Positions 1 to 11,821 are shown, numbered from the stretch's first letter. The stretch: DNA of 64,000 bases from Euryodendron excelsum (GCA_033060915.1 CM065397.1:22416501-22480500); one strand, 5' to 3'. Numbers and translations are program-made. Notes: a model not told the origin generated them from the sequence alone.

Positions 1-146
1 TAGCCAAAGATTACAAAAATGGAAGCAAGTACAAAAAAGTTGAACAAAATGTTGCAACCTTAACCAAAGATCCTAACTTCATGGTGGCTTTAGCTGCAGC
101 AGTTGCACATTCCATTACTAAACAGCCTAACTTGATCTTGATGTGA
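1..146 (+). CDS. WRKY transcription factor, C-terminal end (partial, runs off left edge)
   Basis: The frame starting at base 3 is open to a TGA at 144-146 and gives about 47 residues. It contains the run KKVEQNVATLTKDPNFMVAL followed by an Ala-rich stretch. A lysine-rich segment followed by 'T.DPNF.AALAAA' is the usual C-terminus of plant group IIa/IIb WRKY factors (WRKY40-like), nuclear regulators that bind W-boxes. The WRKY domain itself would lie left of the window, so the assignment rests on this tail. It is strengthened by the related copy at 34046-34415, which adds the TYEGEHNH zinc-finger end. No stop or frameshift is visible, so this copy may belong to a working gene. The family assignment is fairly secure; the exact member is unknown. 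Confidence 0.7.
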   Translation, partial: AKDYKNGSKYKKVEQNVATLTKDPNFMVALAAAVAHSITKQPNLILM

Positions 147-1739
147 ATTTTAATCTTATGTAGGACTTACAAATGGTGTATAGAATCAAGAGTTGTTTAG
201 GATTTTGAATTTGAACGTATTTATGATCTACTTTTTAACGTACAATGGAGGAAGGATTGTTTTGAATTTGAATTCCAATGTTCTCTCTTGAATATTATTG
301 CTTAACGTGAAGTTTTAAGTCTTGTTACTGTTCTTTCTTTAATTACTATATCTTTCAACTGTATCTGTACCCAGTAAACTTTACCCTCCACTTGGTTCTC
401 ATGACTAAATTAGGCTTAAACAATGTTGAGCAATTTCTTCTTTTGTTCTCTTTTATAATTTGTGGTTAATTTCCTAATCGGACGTTTTATTTTCTTGGTT
501 ATCCTTGGAAATGAAATTCTGTCCTTTTGTTTCCCATGGTATCAAAACACACATAAATCCCATTATAACTTAGTCAATACTCCCTTCAAGAGGGAAAAAA
601 AATTACTGGTCCCGTAATACAAACTTTTCAATGCTCATTCCTATTAAACTATAATATGTGGTGCTCTTATTGCATTTATAACTTAATTTATTGTAAATGG
701 AGAGATTTTTTTTTTAAGTTTTGTTTTTCAAATCCCTTTTCGGCTTGAATTAAATGGAAATTATCTTGTAATGTTTGCCAGAGGGCTTAACCAAGAATTT
801 ACACGAATTATAAATGTTTCAATTTTCATCTATGATTTAGCTTTCGCTCATGACATTACATATATAGATAGAGCTTTCTTTCTTCTGGGAATGAATTTCA
901 GTGATTCTGACTCTAATCAACACAAGATTCTTTGTTTGGCCTTGTAATTGTTTTGGTTATTCAAGCTCTATGCACTAAAACCCTATCTTCGTGGGAATAT
1001 CGAGTCAAACAACTACATAGTACGGGAACTTGAAATTAGTCTCTCTAATCTCTTCCATACAAGATGACAATCAGACTTGTTTTTTGTTTACAAAACTGGA
1101 AGGGCATTAACACCGTTTGAATGGCACATAACTCAATAGTGGTTTGGCACAGCTCTATCACTTGTTTGTTTCTTGTAGAGAGAGAGGGCTATATTGAGGG
1201 GCCTTGTTGACCATTGTCTTCAAAATAAACATATCATGGAGCGTTTTCCTTCAACTGTTATCTTTCCAACTTGCATAAGATTACATCCATTAGTGTGTTT
1301 TTATTGTTTTCGTTTTTTTGTCTTGTTCAACCAAGTTTTGACCTCTAATCTGTACATACGTTACTTCCTACTCTCTTGTTGTACTTCATTATTAAGACTT
1401 GCCATGGCTAAATTGAGATTGTTGGACCAGAAGAAATTCAGGCATCACTGAAGGTTTGAATTTGCTTTCTAACCAGCCATCTCAAGATAGGACAATTGCT
1501 TTCTAGAAATTTTAGCAGGGGTTGCGACTATGCGCCAAGTCGCGGGTTTATGCTAGCACGGCCATTGGATAAAACATCAACCTGAAGTGCACGTGTTGGG
1601 AAAAAAAAAAATTCCAATAGGTACGTAGGAGGGACGTAGCCAAGAATTTGATTGAAAGGGTAAGCCTCGTCAGATATAACAAACAAGTTCAATGAAAATA
1701 AATTACTTGCATATCATCTTTATCAGATAAATATTGATT
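147..1739. other. Downstream flank of the WRKY gene, no gene seen
   Basis: AT-rich sequence follows the WRKY stop codon and presumably includes its 3' UTR. It is conserved in the second duplicate but with stops and indels in every frame. An 85-codon frame at 1194-1451 is not preserved in the duplicate, so I do not call it a gene. Confidence 0.6.
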
Positions 1740-2702
1740 TGTGAATTCGCCTAAAAGCTGTATCCTCTAATCTCAAGTGTAGGATCAGTAGAATTACCTA
1801 TAATCTCGTTGAGTCCAAGGTCGATTGATTTTTAACTAGGTTACAGTGATTGAAGCTGATTTAAATGATATAAACGAATGCAAATTGAAATGGATTTGAA
1901 ATATAAGAGAGGTCTCAAATCCAATTAATCCAATTATCCAATTCACTCAAGGATTTCAAGGAAATTTTATAACTCAAATAATTGGTTTCGTTATGAGCCT
2001 TTAATTCGGAAGAGCGAAGGTCTTGGATGATTTTCACAATTGTCTCAAAAAGAGAATTTAGCAACTTATCACTATTATAAATCACTAAATGAATTGAAAA
2101 CAATTGAATTGAATATCTAGATAATGAATTACAATGAAGTCTATGTGTTTCGCTCTTAAGAAGCTCTCTAAACCGCTAAACAAAATCAAAAAATCATTTA
2201 ATGGAGAAGAGCTCCCGAAATTAGGCATAAATCGGCTTAAACAGGCAGAAAATAAAACAGGGTTGCCGCTTCGAACATAAATCAAATGGACTGTTCAAAC
2301 CGCTCGAACGGTCTCTTGGGTCATTCGAACGGTACTTCTAAAGAGCGTCCAATGAACATAAATGTGTAGATCTCGAAAAGTTATATAAAATTAATAAATT
2401 TTGGACCTCGTAGCATTTCTGATTTTAGAGATGTGACCTTTTAAAATTTTAGCTCTGTGTGCTTCAAAAACTTATACTCCAGCTTCAGAAGCAACTCTAA
2501 CAGTATCAACTTGAAACTTATTACTTTTTATTCGAAACCTATATAAAACCAGAAGGTATGTAAAATTTGGGCCCAAAACCTGTATAAAACAAAACAAACT
2601 TAATTAATACTAAAATTTAACTAAAAAGGTATATAAAATCCTAAGCTAAGATTAACAAAACACAAGTTAATGTGTTGTAATTGTACTTTTAAAGTACAAT
2701 CA
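1740..2702 (-). mobile_element. Athila-type solo LTR (divergent)
   Basis: This block of about 960 bases is missing from the second duplicate, where 'agataaatgttgattttcttgatgg' is uninterrupted. It is therefore an insertion in copy 1. It starts TGTGAATTCGCC and ends in a stem-like TGTACTTTTAAAGTACAATCA. It resembles the LTRs of the Athila-type element at 19153-30959: compare 'ccaattatccaattcactcaagg' with 'ccaatcatccaattcatctaagg', and the ending 'acacttttagggtgtaatca'. The direct repeat at its edges is degraded, so the ends are good to a few bases. Orientation is taken from the better-preserved relative. Confidence 0.65.
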
Positions 2703-3180
2703 ATTTGCTTGATAATCTGTTTAAATTTTTGTTAGAACTTTCTTCTTGCCCTTCCTCTTCTCTCTCTTCTTCTTCTCCCTTTTTTGTTTTCTTAACTATG
2801 ATTTAATCTTAAAATATAAAAAGTAAGAGATATTATTGGTTTTAACTTTTCTACACAAATTGAAATGTTTTGCCTTCCTAGACTCCTAGTCAAACAATCA
2901 TTCCGTATGCAAGATGTATTGCATTTTTTACACCTGTTATATTATGTTTGAAACTCGAATTTATTAAGAAAAATAATAATAAATAAATAAAATAAAATGT
3001 GAAGAAAAAAGAATAAAATAAAAGAGAATTTTTGTTTTCTTTTTTTCTCACATTTTCTTTTTTTTTCTTTTTCATCATTAAATCCTTGATTCAAACACAA
3101 TGCTAGAGTTTTCAAATTTGTAGGGGGCGTAGTTGCTTTCCTTCAAGAACGGGGGCTTCTTAGATGGATGAACAAATGAA

Positions 3181-5234
3181 TGACCCAATGATGAGGTAGT
3201 TCTAAAATTCTTCTAAAATACTTTGAGAGAGGCAATGTGAAATTCTTGGGTTATTTTCAGTCCCACCTAGCTCCGTTTAACATTTATATTTTTAGGAAAC
3301 TGCTTTCGTTATGATATTTACCTTTCATGTATTTAATGAGTTATTTTAGTTATAGTTAGTACTACCTTATTACACAAAATTTATTACACATGTTGGATCA
3401 GAAGTGGCTCTCTCGCTCTTTCGTGCAAACACATTTAAGTGTGCAAGCAATTATCTGAAGTCTATGGGCCAACACTCTCCATGGCCTTCGTTTGTTGTGA
3501 CTTTGCTGTGCTTCATTTGTTATGATGAATGGTGAATGCCATTGACTCCAACACTTTAATACGATTGACCCAAAAACCCAAGTTGAAGACAAATATAGAC
3601 TTGTGACTGCCGTACGCCCAAATGAATTAGTATCTCCTTGTAAACAATGGCTTTTTGTTACTTATTCGATCCTGTGTTAAGGCTATTCAAGAGTTTAACA
3701 TACCAAGTACTCAATAGTAATATTTATTAAATAGTGACATGTGATATGATAATAGATAGTAACATGATAGGATGTTTTTAAAAAATCTCTCCACTACAAT
3801 ACAAATTTAGATTGATGGTGTATTAACACTCCATGTATCACCATTTAATAGAAATTATTATCAAGCACTAAATCCTACTTAATTATTAGACATTTTTTTC
3901 CAGAATTTATAAAAAATTTACAAAATTGTAGATTGTAAATATTTTGGATTGATCTTTCTTCTGTTTCTTTAACAGCTCAAAATTGTAGATTATTACAAAA
4001 ATGATGAGTTTTACTCGTATTAGGTGGGTCTGTAGGTATGTTTGGAACTCACCTAATAAAATTTACAAATTTATTATCATACGCCTCCACCCACTAAACT
4101 ATTTAAACCATACTTCATGTTTCGTTAATATATTTCATGGTTTTTGGTTAGCAAGACGAGTAACTGAAAATAATCTTTTAAACTGTTATCAAATTAAAAT
4201 ATGAGTTGAAATAGCAGAAACATTAACAATAGATCAAAAGCTAATGAAAAATGTCAGAAAAATAATTGACGAATAGAACGTTACAATATAGATATACTTC
4301 ATAAAATAATTGAATACGATGGAAGTGATACCAGATATATCAAAACATAACAAGAAAATTAAAGAGAATACCATATTAATAAATATATCCAAATTACGGC
4401 CATTGTAATACGGTCATTGTAAAAAATAGTGATCAATGTCTTGAATTTTGGCAATATTCCGCTGGTGTCATGACCGTTAGCTTCGATATTAGAAACCTTG
4501 ATCTAGATGATGATGTGGCTAATATTGATGTCATTTAATATGTACTAGCTTTGAATATTAGGATACGTTTCATAAATTATAAAAATTAAGAAATCTATAC
4601 CAAGATACTTTGGAGATGTTTTAAATATCAAATTTAAAAGAAAAAAAACTATTGTTCTCAGGGTCATGTTCTTATTCTCGTGCTTTGTTTCGGCTGAGCT
4701 ACGTACCCTTTCATTTCCTGTTTTACCATCACCTTGTAGGCACAGCTTTCCTCCAAACTTTACCATACAAGATTCTCTATATTGCCATTTTATGCCACAC
4801 TTATATATGTAAATCGGAAGTCTAGAGTTCACAATGAACAAAGAACTTGCGGATCTCAGGGACAGAATCACTTTTGGATTATGAGAGGCCACGGTTTACC
4901 TACTTAGACAAAATTTCATTTATGTCTTATTAGTTTTAAATATCTATGATAAGAGAGTGTATAGTGGTCCTCAAAATTTTAAAATATTTTTCTTTCACCT
5001 TCCAAAATTCAAAAAAATTTATCTCAACCTATAAAAAATTCAAGAATTTTTACATTAAAAATTTGTTACATCAATATTCCAAAATTCAAGAATTTTTATT
5101 TTAATCCCTTAAAAAAAATTACAGAATTTAGCTATTTTTTCTATGACCTCCCTTCAACAAAATTTCTAGTTCCGTTCCTGTTTACAGTATTTCTGGCCAT
5201 TAGATATTTTGACTTACACAAATAATATGGAGGT
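3181..5234. other. AT-rich intergenic DNA, no gene seen
   Basis: No reading frame here resembles a known protein. The stretch 4915-5190 ('caaaattcaagaatttttac' repeated twice, ending 'caaaatttctagttccgttcctg') resembles the end of the small repeat at 13934-14112 and is probably a degraded transposon fragment. Bases 5221-5234 are the left copy of the SINE target duplication. Confidence 0.5.
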
Positions 5235-5452
5235 GACCAAGCTTTTGGCCTATTGGTTATCACCCTGCCTCGACTTAGGCGAGATCAGGGGTTTGACTCT
5301 AGTGAGAGCGCGGTGTTTGGGATAGATAATATATGCTATTTCTGCTACTTTAACTCTATAATATTTAGCCTATTAACTTACTAATTTCTCTACCTTGACT
5401 AATTTTTTCATCCTTACTAGCTATACTTATAATATATTCCTTCTAAAAAAAT
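5235..5452 (+). mobile_element. tRNA-derived SINE
   Basis: A 218-base element is flanked by a perfect 14-bp direct repeat, AATAATATGGAGGT, at 5221-5234 and 5453-5466. Near its 5' end are RNA polymerase III promoter elements: an A-box-like TGGCCTATTGG at 5246-5256 and a B-box-like GGTTTGACTCT at 5290-5300. The 44-base spacing is typical of tRNA-derived SINEs. The B-box carries the common C-to-T change from GGTTCGA. The body has no ORF and ends in an A/T-rich tail. A long perfect target duplication and internal A and B boxes indicate LINE-assisted retroposition; the tRNA of origin is not clear. The perfect duplication suggests a fairly recent insertion. Confidence 0.85.
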
Positions 5453-5466
5453 AATAATATGGAGGT

Positions 5467-5897
5467 CTACTCTCTAGTGCGGATGGAGGATATATATATA
5501 TAGAAGTCTCGAGGAGTCTAATCTTCATTCAGCCTTTGTTGCCTTTTCAACTAACGCGTTTGATTACAGCAATGAGCACGTCTAATTACAATCATGACCG
5601 AGGGACTCACGCATGTAATTAGCATTTTTCTTACAACAATAACTTAAAAATTGACTTTTTCCAAATGGAACATTCACATTTAATAAATTCCTTCAAAAAG
5701 AGCAACCCATTGTAAGTTACTTTTTTTCATATATACATATATATATATATAGTTTAGTTTTGACACACTGTTAGTATAAAAAAATTTTATACAAGTAAAA
5801 TGTCAAAATGCGATACGCGTCTTTTGAAATTTAAGTATAATATAAGTAAGTAAAACTTATGAACACAAGTCTTATTATGAGGCATCAAAATTAAACT

Positions 5898-5931
<34 letters not shown>

Positions 5932-5997
5932 CATAGAGAGTCCACATCTGGAACAGGAGAAGTTGGACTCGTATCTGGGTGTTGTTGGTGAGGACCC
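5467..5997. other. AT-rich spacer with TA/TATG microsatellites
   Basis: No gene is visible. It holds short simple repeats: (TA)n at about 5735-5750 and (TA)n followed by (CATA)n at about 5898-5935. Bases 5998-6000 (TTA) are the left target duplication of the PIF/Harbinger element. Confidence 0.5.
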
Positions 5998-6000
5998 TTA

Positions 6001-6018
6001 GGCCCCGTTTGATTTCCC
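6001..6018 (+). repeat. Left terminal inverted repeat of the PIF/Harbinger element
   Basis: GGCCCCGTTTGATTTCCC directly follows the TTA target duplication. The inner part TTTGATTTCCC is identical to the right end read on the other strand. Confidence 0.85.
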
Positions 6019-7544
6019 AAATTAAGGAGGATTAGACTACCTATCCACTCCAGTCTTATGTTTGGTGAACATATATAACTTGGACTATGAGTCCACTCCG
6101 GACTACTAACACCCCATATGGGGGCCTATTTAGTCCTTGGGGAGGGGTATGGGTTTGCTAGTTATGGGATAAGCTACTATCTGGATTGGTCTGCCAAATG
6201 ACCATTATACCCTTTTTTGTCCTAGGTTAGACATGCTCTACAACCCATTCTTACACGCTACTAATCTCTTTGCCCTTGATGATGGCTCTCGCCGCCTCCC
6301 TTCGAACAACGAAAATCTAGTCTGATTTTCTTCATTCGTCTGTCATGATTTCACCTTCAGTAATAACATCGGAGCAAGGGAAACAGATCTTGACAACTGA
6401 TATTAACGTCGCATACTTAGATCTAGGGGAAGATCCACTGTCCAGAAAACCAGCACTCCATCTAATTCACGAAACCTAAGACGATCAGGTATGTGCTTGA
6501 CTCTATACATGAAAATCAAATAATGATTTCACTTTCGTCAACCATTGTTGTCGATCTTGCTATTGTTCACTATATTGGTCCTATTATCTTTGCAAATAGC
6601 ACGGTATCATTACCTCCAAATATTCACTATAGACCTTTACACGGTTACAATTTCTATGTTCGCTTCCTTTCTATATCCATGATATTTGAATTTTTTGGAT
6701 TAAATTCTCAAAAGAGGTTGGTAATATTATCTTTTAGACATCTGACTCATAGTAGGCAGATAAGTAAATGTCATCCAGCATTCATATCAGTGCCTTGTTC
6801 TTTTTTGTTTTCCCGAAACCCAAACTACCCCCAAACTTTGCTTATGTATGGGTTCCTTAGTTTTTGGCCTATAGGATCTGCCTTGGCTCCCTTGTCCCAT
6901 TTGTAACATTGAATTTTTCCTATACCATCCTTTTACTGCTTTATTGTTTTTTGTTTCTACGAAATTGCAAGATTTTTGCATGGCATTCTGAATTGTTGGA
7001 AAGGAAACATTCCAATTAGCATAATACAATTTTAAATACCTTGTAACTTTGTAATATAGTCATTGTACTTGGCGATATTTGTAGAGTGTACACGACTTTT
7101 TCGTTATTTCCTCATCATAACCACTTCAGAAGATTTCTATTGTTCTTTTCTTCCACCTTTCCCACTCATTTGGTTAATGTTTGGCATTTGCTTAGAGGAT
7201 AGTTGTAAAACTTTTACAGGTCGATTAGTCCTATATGTCCATATCTGTCTACTTATATGAAAACAAGAATGCAAATGATTTTTCCTCCTATCTGTTATTA
7301 GGGATTTTTTATGGCTTTTGTTCATTATTAGTAATTGTTTCTTAAATGAATCTTCTTTTTAGTTGTATGAATTGCATGTTGTGATCCTTTTTCTTATTTT
7401 GGAAGCTGTTGTCATCCTTGTGTATGGCTTTATATGATGATGTTTCTGATATGTTGCTTATACGTTGGGTATTCTCTATAATATTGGAATGCTAGTAATG
7501 TAGTAGATATATTTAATAATGTCTGACTTATGTTTTTTACTTAG

Positions 7545-8950
7545 ATGGATTTTGATATGGAGTATGACAGTGAGGAGGTGGATTGGTTCATGGCCATTCA
7601 GCAAATTATAAAACAAATGTTTGCCTTACTTAAGATAGTATTTGCAGTAGTGAGCATTGCTATTGAGAGTTACTATGAAAAGTATAATGCTATTGTTAGA
7701 GAGCCTAATATACTTCAACAACAAATTGAAGCCATCAATCGATTAGTGAGACTGTCGGACCTTACATGTGTTGAGCAACTTCGTGTGGACCGTAGGGCTT
7801 TCATGAGATTGTGCAATTTGGTCCAAATGAAGGGTGTGTCACACTCAAAACATGTGATGTTGGAGGAGAAGGTAGCAATGTTTTTGAAAGTTTTAGGACA
7901 CCACAAAAAAAATAGAGTTGTGAAGCATGATTTTTTTAGGTCAGGACAAACAATCAGTAGATATTTCAGAGATGTGCTTAAAGCTGTTTTGCGTTGTCAA
8001 GATGAATTGCTTATTACCCCGGAACCAATTACTGAAGGTTGCACTGACCCTAGATGGAACTGGTTCCAGGTAAACAATTAGTTTTACATCTTAATTAAGA
8101 CATACAATAATGAAATGTTATGTATTATTCTAAATTGAAGTTTAATTTTGTATATAGAATTGTCTTGGAGCATTAGATGACACTTATGTTAGAGTTCATG
8201 TCAATAACATTGATACATCGAGATATAGGATACGAAAAGGGGAGATTGCTACAAATGTCTTAGGTGTCTGTAATAGAGATATGAATTTCATATATGTCTT
8301 ACCGGGTTGGGAAGGGTCTGCAGCAGATGGTAGGGTTCTGAGAGATGCAATCATCAGGAGGAATGGACTGAAGGTTCCAACTGGTAAGCATTCTCGACAC
8401 AACACCATATTACACAATTTTATATGCACCACTTATGTTCAACCAAAACTGATATGGTATAGTGTCAGGTTATTACTACCTTGTTGATGGGGGGGTACAA
8501 GAACTGTGAAGGCTTTTTGGCACCATATAGGGAGCAACGATATCATCTATCTATTTAGAGAGATGGCGATGTGCCCTCTACTTATCAAGAGTACTTCAAC
8601 ATGAAATATACATCTGCCAGGAATGTGATTGAGAGAAGTTTTGGGTTGTTGAAATGAGGTGGGCAATCCTCCGAAGTCCATCGTATTTTCCCATTAAGAC
8701 CTAATGTCATATTATTACAGCTTATTGCCTGCTACACAATTTTATTAGATGTTATTTGGCTGAGGACCCTCTAGAGAATATTGAAACACCTGTACACAAT
8801 CCGGTTGACACGGGGGATGAGTACATTGATGTGGTTGAGACATCTGATCAGTGGATCAAGTGGAAAGATGCCATAGCAATGCAGATGTACAATGAATTTC
8901 TTGCTAATAGAGCTCATAATGAGGTTTCCAATTTATTACTAGATGAACAA
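7545..8950 (+). pseudogene. PIF/Harbinger transposase (DDE_Tnp_4, HARBI1/ALP1-like), broken
   Basis: Exon 1 (7545-8069) encodes the N-terminal part, with VDRRAFMRLCNLV and EEKVAMFLKVLGHHKKNRVV, typical of plant PIF transposases. An intron (8070-8157, GT...AG) leads to exon 2 (8158-8383) with GALDDTY, carrying the first catalytic Asp, then the hallmark VLPGWEGSAADGRVLRDAI. A second intron (8384-8468) leads to exon 3 with YYYLVDGG (second Asp) and SARNVIERSFGLLK (catalytic Glu). The triad is visible but the frame is broken by one extra G in the run 8489-8495, a TAG at 8556-8558, a one-base loss near 8653 and a TAA at 8702-8704. The enzyme would cut and rejoin element ends in the nucleus. The exact end is uncertain because the last frame runs on, without a stop, into the next ORF. 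Confidence 0.9.
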
Positions 8951-9151
8951 TTTGACAGTCTATGTAATTGGATATTTATACTTCAATTTTCAGCATACAT
9001 ATTAATTGTTTTCGTTTCTTTTATTTCTGATTTGTGTTTAATGAATGGATTGGATTGCATTTCATTTACTCCTAATTTGTTTGTAATGAATGATTGGATA
9101 GAATTTCATTTATTCTTGTATCATATTATAATTATGCTATTACATTTAGCA

Positions 9152-10169
9152 ATGGATAGTGAGGTAACAAGTAGATCTCAAAAAGAAAAGTCAACTGCTA
9201 TGTCTTCATCGAAAGGAACTAGGCGGAGTTGGATACGAAAGGAAGATGAGGTGCTTGTTCATGCCCTCAATGACATTGTTACCGAAGGATGGAAGGTTGA
9301 TAACAATACCTTTCATTCTGGCTATTTGCAAGTCCTTGAGCAGAAACTAGTGAAAGCACTTACTAGAATTAACCTTTGTGCCACTCCACACATAGAGAGC
9401 AAGATAAAGAAGTGGAAAAAAAAATCTATGGTAGCTTGTTTTCAATTATTAGGAAATTAGGTATTGGTTGGAATGATAATGAAAAAATGCTTGAGATTAT
9501 AAATGAAAAACTTTGGGATGATTTATGCAAGGTAATATGCCACTTTATCTTAGTCTTCCTTCTTTCTTCTTATAATGTTGGAACACTTTTGTGATGATTG
9601 GAACATGTTTATTGTAGATGGACACTGAACTTAAAAACTTGAGAAATAAGCAATAGCCATTCTATGATGACTGGTGCATCATATTTGGGAAGGATAGAAC
9701 CACTGGAGAGTTTGCTAAAGGACTAGCAGATGCTATGGAAAACATGAAAAAAGAGGATGATAACAACGATGAGATGCCAGTTCATAGTGAAAGAGGTGTA
9801 GGTGCAGACAAGGACTGCTCAATGTCAGCCACTAACCCTACTTCTTGTAACAGTGACAAGGATAAGAAGAAGAGGCCTAGGGTTACTGATGTAATAGTTC
9901 AAGGACTGACTGATTTTGCTAATAGGTTGAGCACATATTTCGATAGGAGCAATTCTCAACTGGAGTTCATTGGCTATAGGATGAGCTACCATCATGACCT
10001 ATCCAATGCAAGAAGGGCAATTAATGCTGAGCTTCTTAAGCTACGTATTGGTCCTGATGATAGGTTAGTTGCCTTGAATATTATTGCAGGGAGTGCCCAG
10101 AGAGTAGATGTATTTGTCAGCCTGTCCGAAGAGGAAAAACTCCGTTACATCATCAAGCTGTTGTCTTAG
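9152..10169 (+). pseudogene. Myb/SANT-like accessory protein of PIF/Harbinger, broken
   Basis: The ATG at 9152 opens a frame with RRSWIRKEDEVLVHALNDIV, the first helix of a Myb/SANT-like DNA-binding domain, then PHIESKIKKWKKK. A run of nine A's at 9416-9424 puts the rest one frame over (LGIGWNDNEKML). An intron at 9532-9617 (GT...AG) leads to FYDDWCIIFGKDRTTGEFA, interrupted just before by a TAG at 9654-9656. The tail from 9735 is acidic then basic (KDKKKRPRV, possible nuclear localisation signal) and ends at 10169. In this superfamily the Myb-like protein binds element ends and helps bring the transposase into the nucleus. The order transposase, then Myb-like, on one strand is usual for plant PIF elements. 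Confidence 0.85.
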
Positions 10170-10579
10170 CCTAGATAATGTCTTCAGTTATTTTTGTTGT
10201 GGTTTGGATTATGGTATTGGACTATTAGCAAAGTATAGGACTAACTGGTTATTTTGGTTTGTAATGGTAGACAATATAACCTATTAGCAAGGTATTAACC
10301 TTGGACAATGCAGGGTATGTAGTAATGGTAGAAAATATAAGTCATAGGTCATAGCCTGGGGGTTTATGTGATTACAGTGATGTAATATTTGTCTACCCTG
10401 CTTTTTGTATGATGCATATAACTTATGAAGTTGAAGTAATATTGTAATGGCAGTAATGAACTTCTTAAATGGTATTGATTAGTAAGCATGATTTGTTTAA
10501 ATGCAATATGTTACTTGTATTGTATTCAATGCAATATATATTGCATTCATGTTTTTGATTAATTGTTATTTACTTAGAA

Positions 10580-11014
10580 ATGGCAAGGTGTGTGGTATTC
10601 ATTGGAAGAAAACTCAGCGTGTATGCAACTTGAGAGCAATGTAATGTACATATATCAAGATATCCAGGGGCAACATACCGAAAATTTTCGTCATATACAG
10701 AAGCTGAATCTGTATATAATGAATTTCTACTTTCCATTCCAAGTCAAGGTGAAGTTCACACCCCTCTGATGCTCCAACCAATGCTGCAACCAATGGTCCA
10801 ACTAATGCTCCAACCAATGCCAGGTAATTCTTCAATCTCCACAAATTCAATTGAACTCATGGTCCAACACATGGAGGAGACCATGCCAAGAAGCAAAAAA
10901 GGTTATAGTATGGGGGTTGTTGGAGACAATGCCAATATCCAGAAGATCCTTTTCTTCTTTTTAGCGGTAATTGTTGCTGCTATTTTCTGGGTGGTTGGTA
11001 GGTTCTTTTATTGA
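10580..11014 (+). pseudogene. Third ORF of the PIF/Harbinger element: RNase H1-N/viroplasmin-like domain plus C-terminal membrane helix
   Basis: The ATG at 10580 opens a 144-codon frame, closed only by a TGA at codon 18 (10631-10633), where relatives of this fold normally have Trp. Residues 1-50 read VVFIGRKLSVYAT, then YPGATYRKFSSYTEAESVYN. This is the pattern 'VVF.GR..G.Y..W..C', 'F.GA.YK.F....EA..AY' of the RNase H1 N-terminal hybrid-binding / caulimovirus viroplasmin (Cauli_VI) domain. Next comes a short Met-Leu-Gln-Pro repeat, a polar linker, and a hydrophobic helix (FFFLAVIVAAIFWVVG) near the end that could anchor the protein in a membrane. The ORF lies inside the transposon, downstream of the Myb-like gene and on the same strand. 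Domain assignment is by eye; the function is unknown. Confidence 0.6.
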
Positions 11015-11821
11015 ACTTGTGGGTTGTGTTGCTACATATTTTTGGTGGTTGGTACTGGTGACGTCTACCTTGTTGATATGGTGGTTGTATTTTATTTTTA
11101 CTATGGTGTATTAAGCTATTTTGCGTACCACAGTGAGGTGGATCATGAACATGTGTTTTGGGTACTGATGTGGTACTAGGTTTTGGCCACCATGGGTGGT
11201 GTTGTATGTCCATATAAATATTAGACAGATGATGATTTTGTTGTAAAACATATGCAGGTGATTCTATTGGGGGTTGGATTTTGATGCAGATTCCTTCATT
11301 GGTTTGCATTAGACAGATGATATTATGGGCTGGAGTTGTTATTGAAAGGACATGGTTGACTAACAAATCTGGTTTAATTTTTGTATGGATAATGTTTTAG
11401 GAATGGCACCACCATTGCGATGAGTGTGCTCTCACTTTTTTTATTTGAACATGCAATATGATTCTTGTTTTAAGTAGGCAGATTACATGAGATGAGTAGA
11501 TTGAATAGTATAACTCATGAGATGAGCAATTGAATGTTATGTATTGTATTTATAATGTGTAAGATATGACTTTTTTCAAGAAGAGATGGGTTTTGAAAAA
11601 CTGAGAAAGAAGCAGTATTGAGCAATGAGTTAATACAGTCAGGGGTAATATGGTATTTTCATGAGTTAATCCAGTCCACAGGACCAAAATCAAACACTGG
11701 ATTAGGTCTTATAACCATAGTCCGGTGCACAGTCCAACTATGCATCAAATGCTGGCTTAAGGGATAGATAATATTGAGATGCTAGTCCGGGATTCATAGT
11801 CCCGGGATTCCATGACAGTCC

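Larger units (their letters stand above)
1..3180. repeat. Segmental duplication, copy 1
   Basis: This segment aligns collinearly with 34275-36655. Shared landmarks include the WRKY tail, 'gaggaaggattgttttgaatttgaattccaatg', 'agacttgcc', the tract at 1505-1640 versus 36130-36240, and the 'aaaagtaagagatattattgg' block at 2817 versus 36456. Copy 1 has extra sequence at about 300-530 and the LTR at 1740-2702. It lacks about 400 bases present in copy 2 near 34780-35205 and a short insertion near 35940-36075. The duplication is therefore older than these changes. Similarity fades at about 3180. Confidence 0.85.

Noticed and set aside
1194..1451. 85-codon plus-strand frame downstream of the WRKY gene
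   Set aside because: The matching part of the second duplicate has indels and stops, so the frame is not conserved.
4545..4892. 115-codon minus-strand frame
   Set aside because: No domain, not near any gene structure, in AT-rich intergenic DNA.
5246..5300. A tRNA gene
   Set aside because: The A and B boxes are present but no cloverleaf with an anticodon stem can be formed. The 14-bp target duplication marks a SINE.
6493..6906. 137-codon plus-strand frame near the left end of the PIF/Harbinger element
   Set aside because: It has no recognisable domain, an irregular composition, and lies upstream of the transposase where leader and intron sequence is expected.
10980..11366. 128-codon minus-strand frame rich in His, Pro and Gln
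   Set aside because: It is antisense to the third ORF's end and to non-coding transposon sequence, with no domain.
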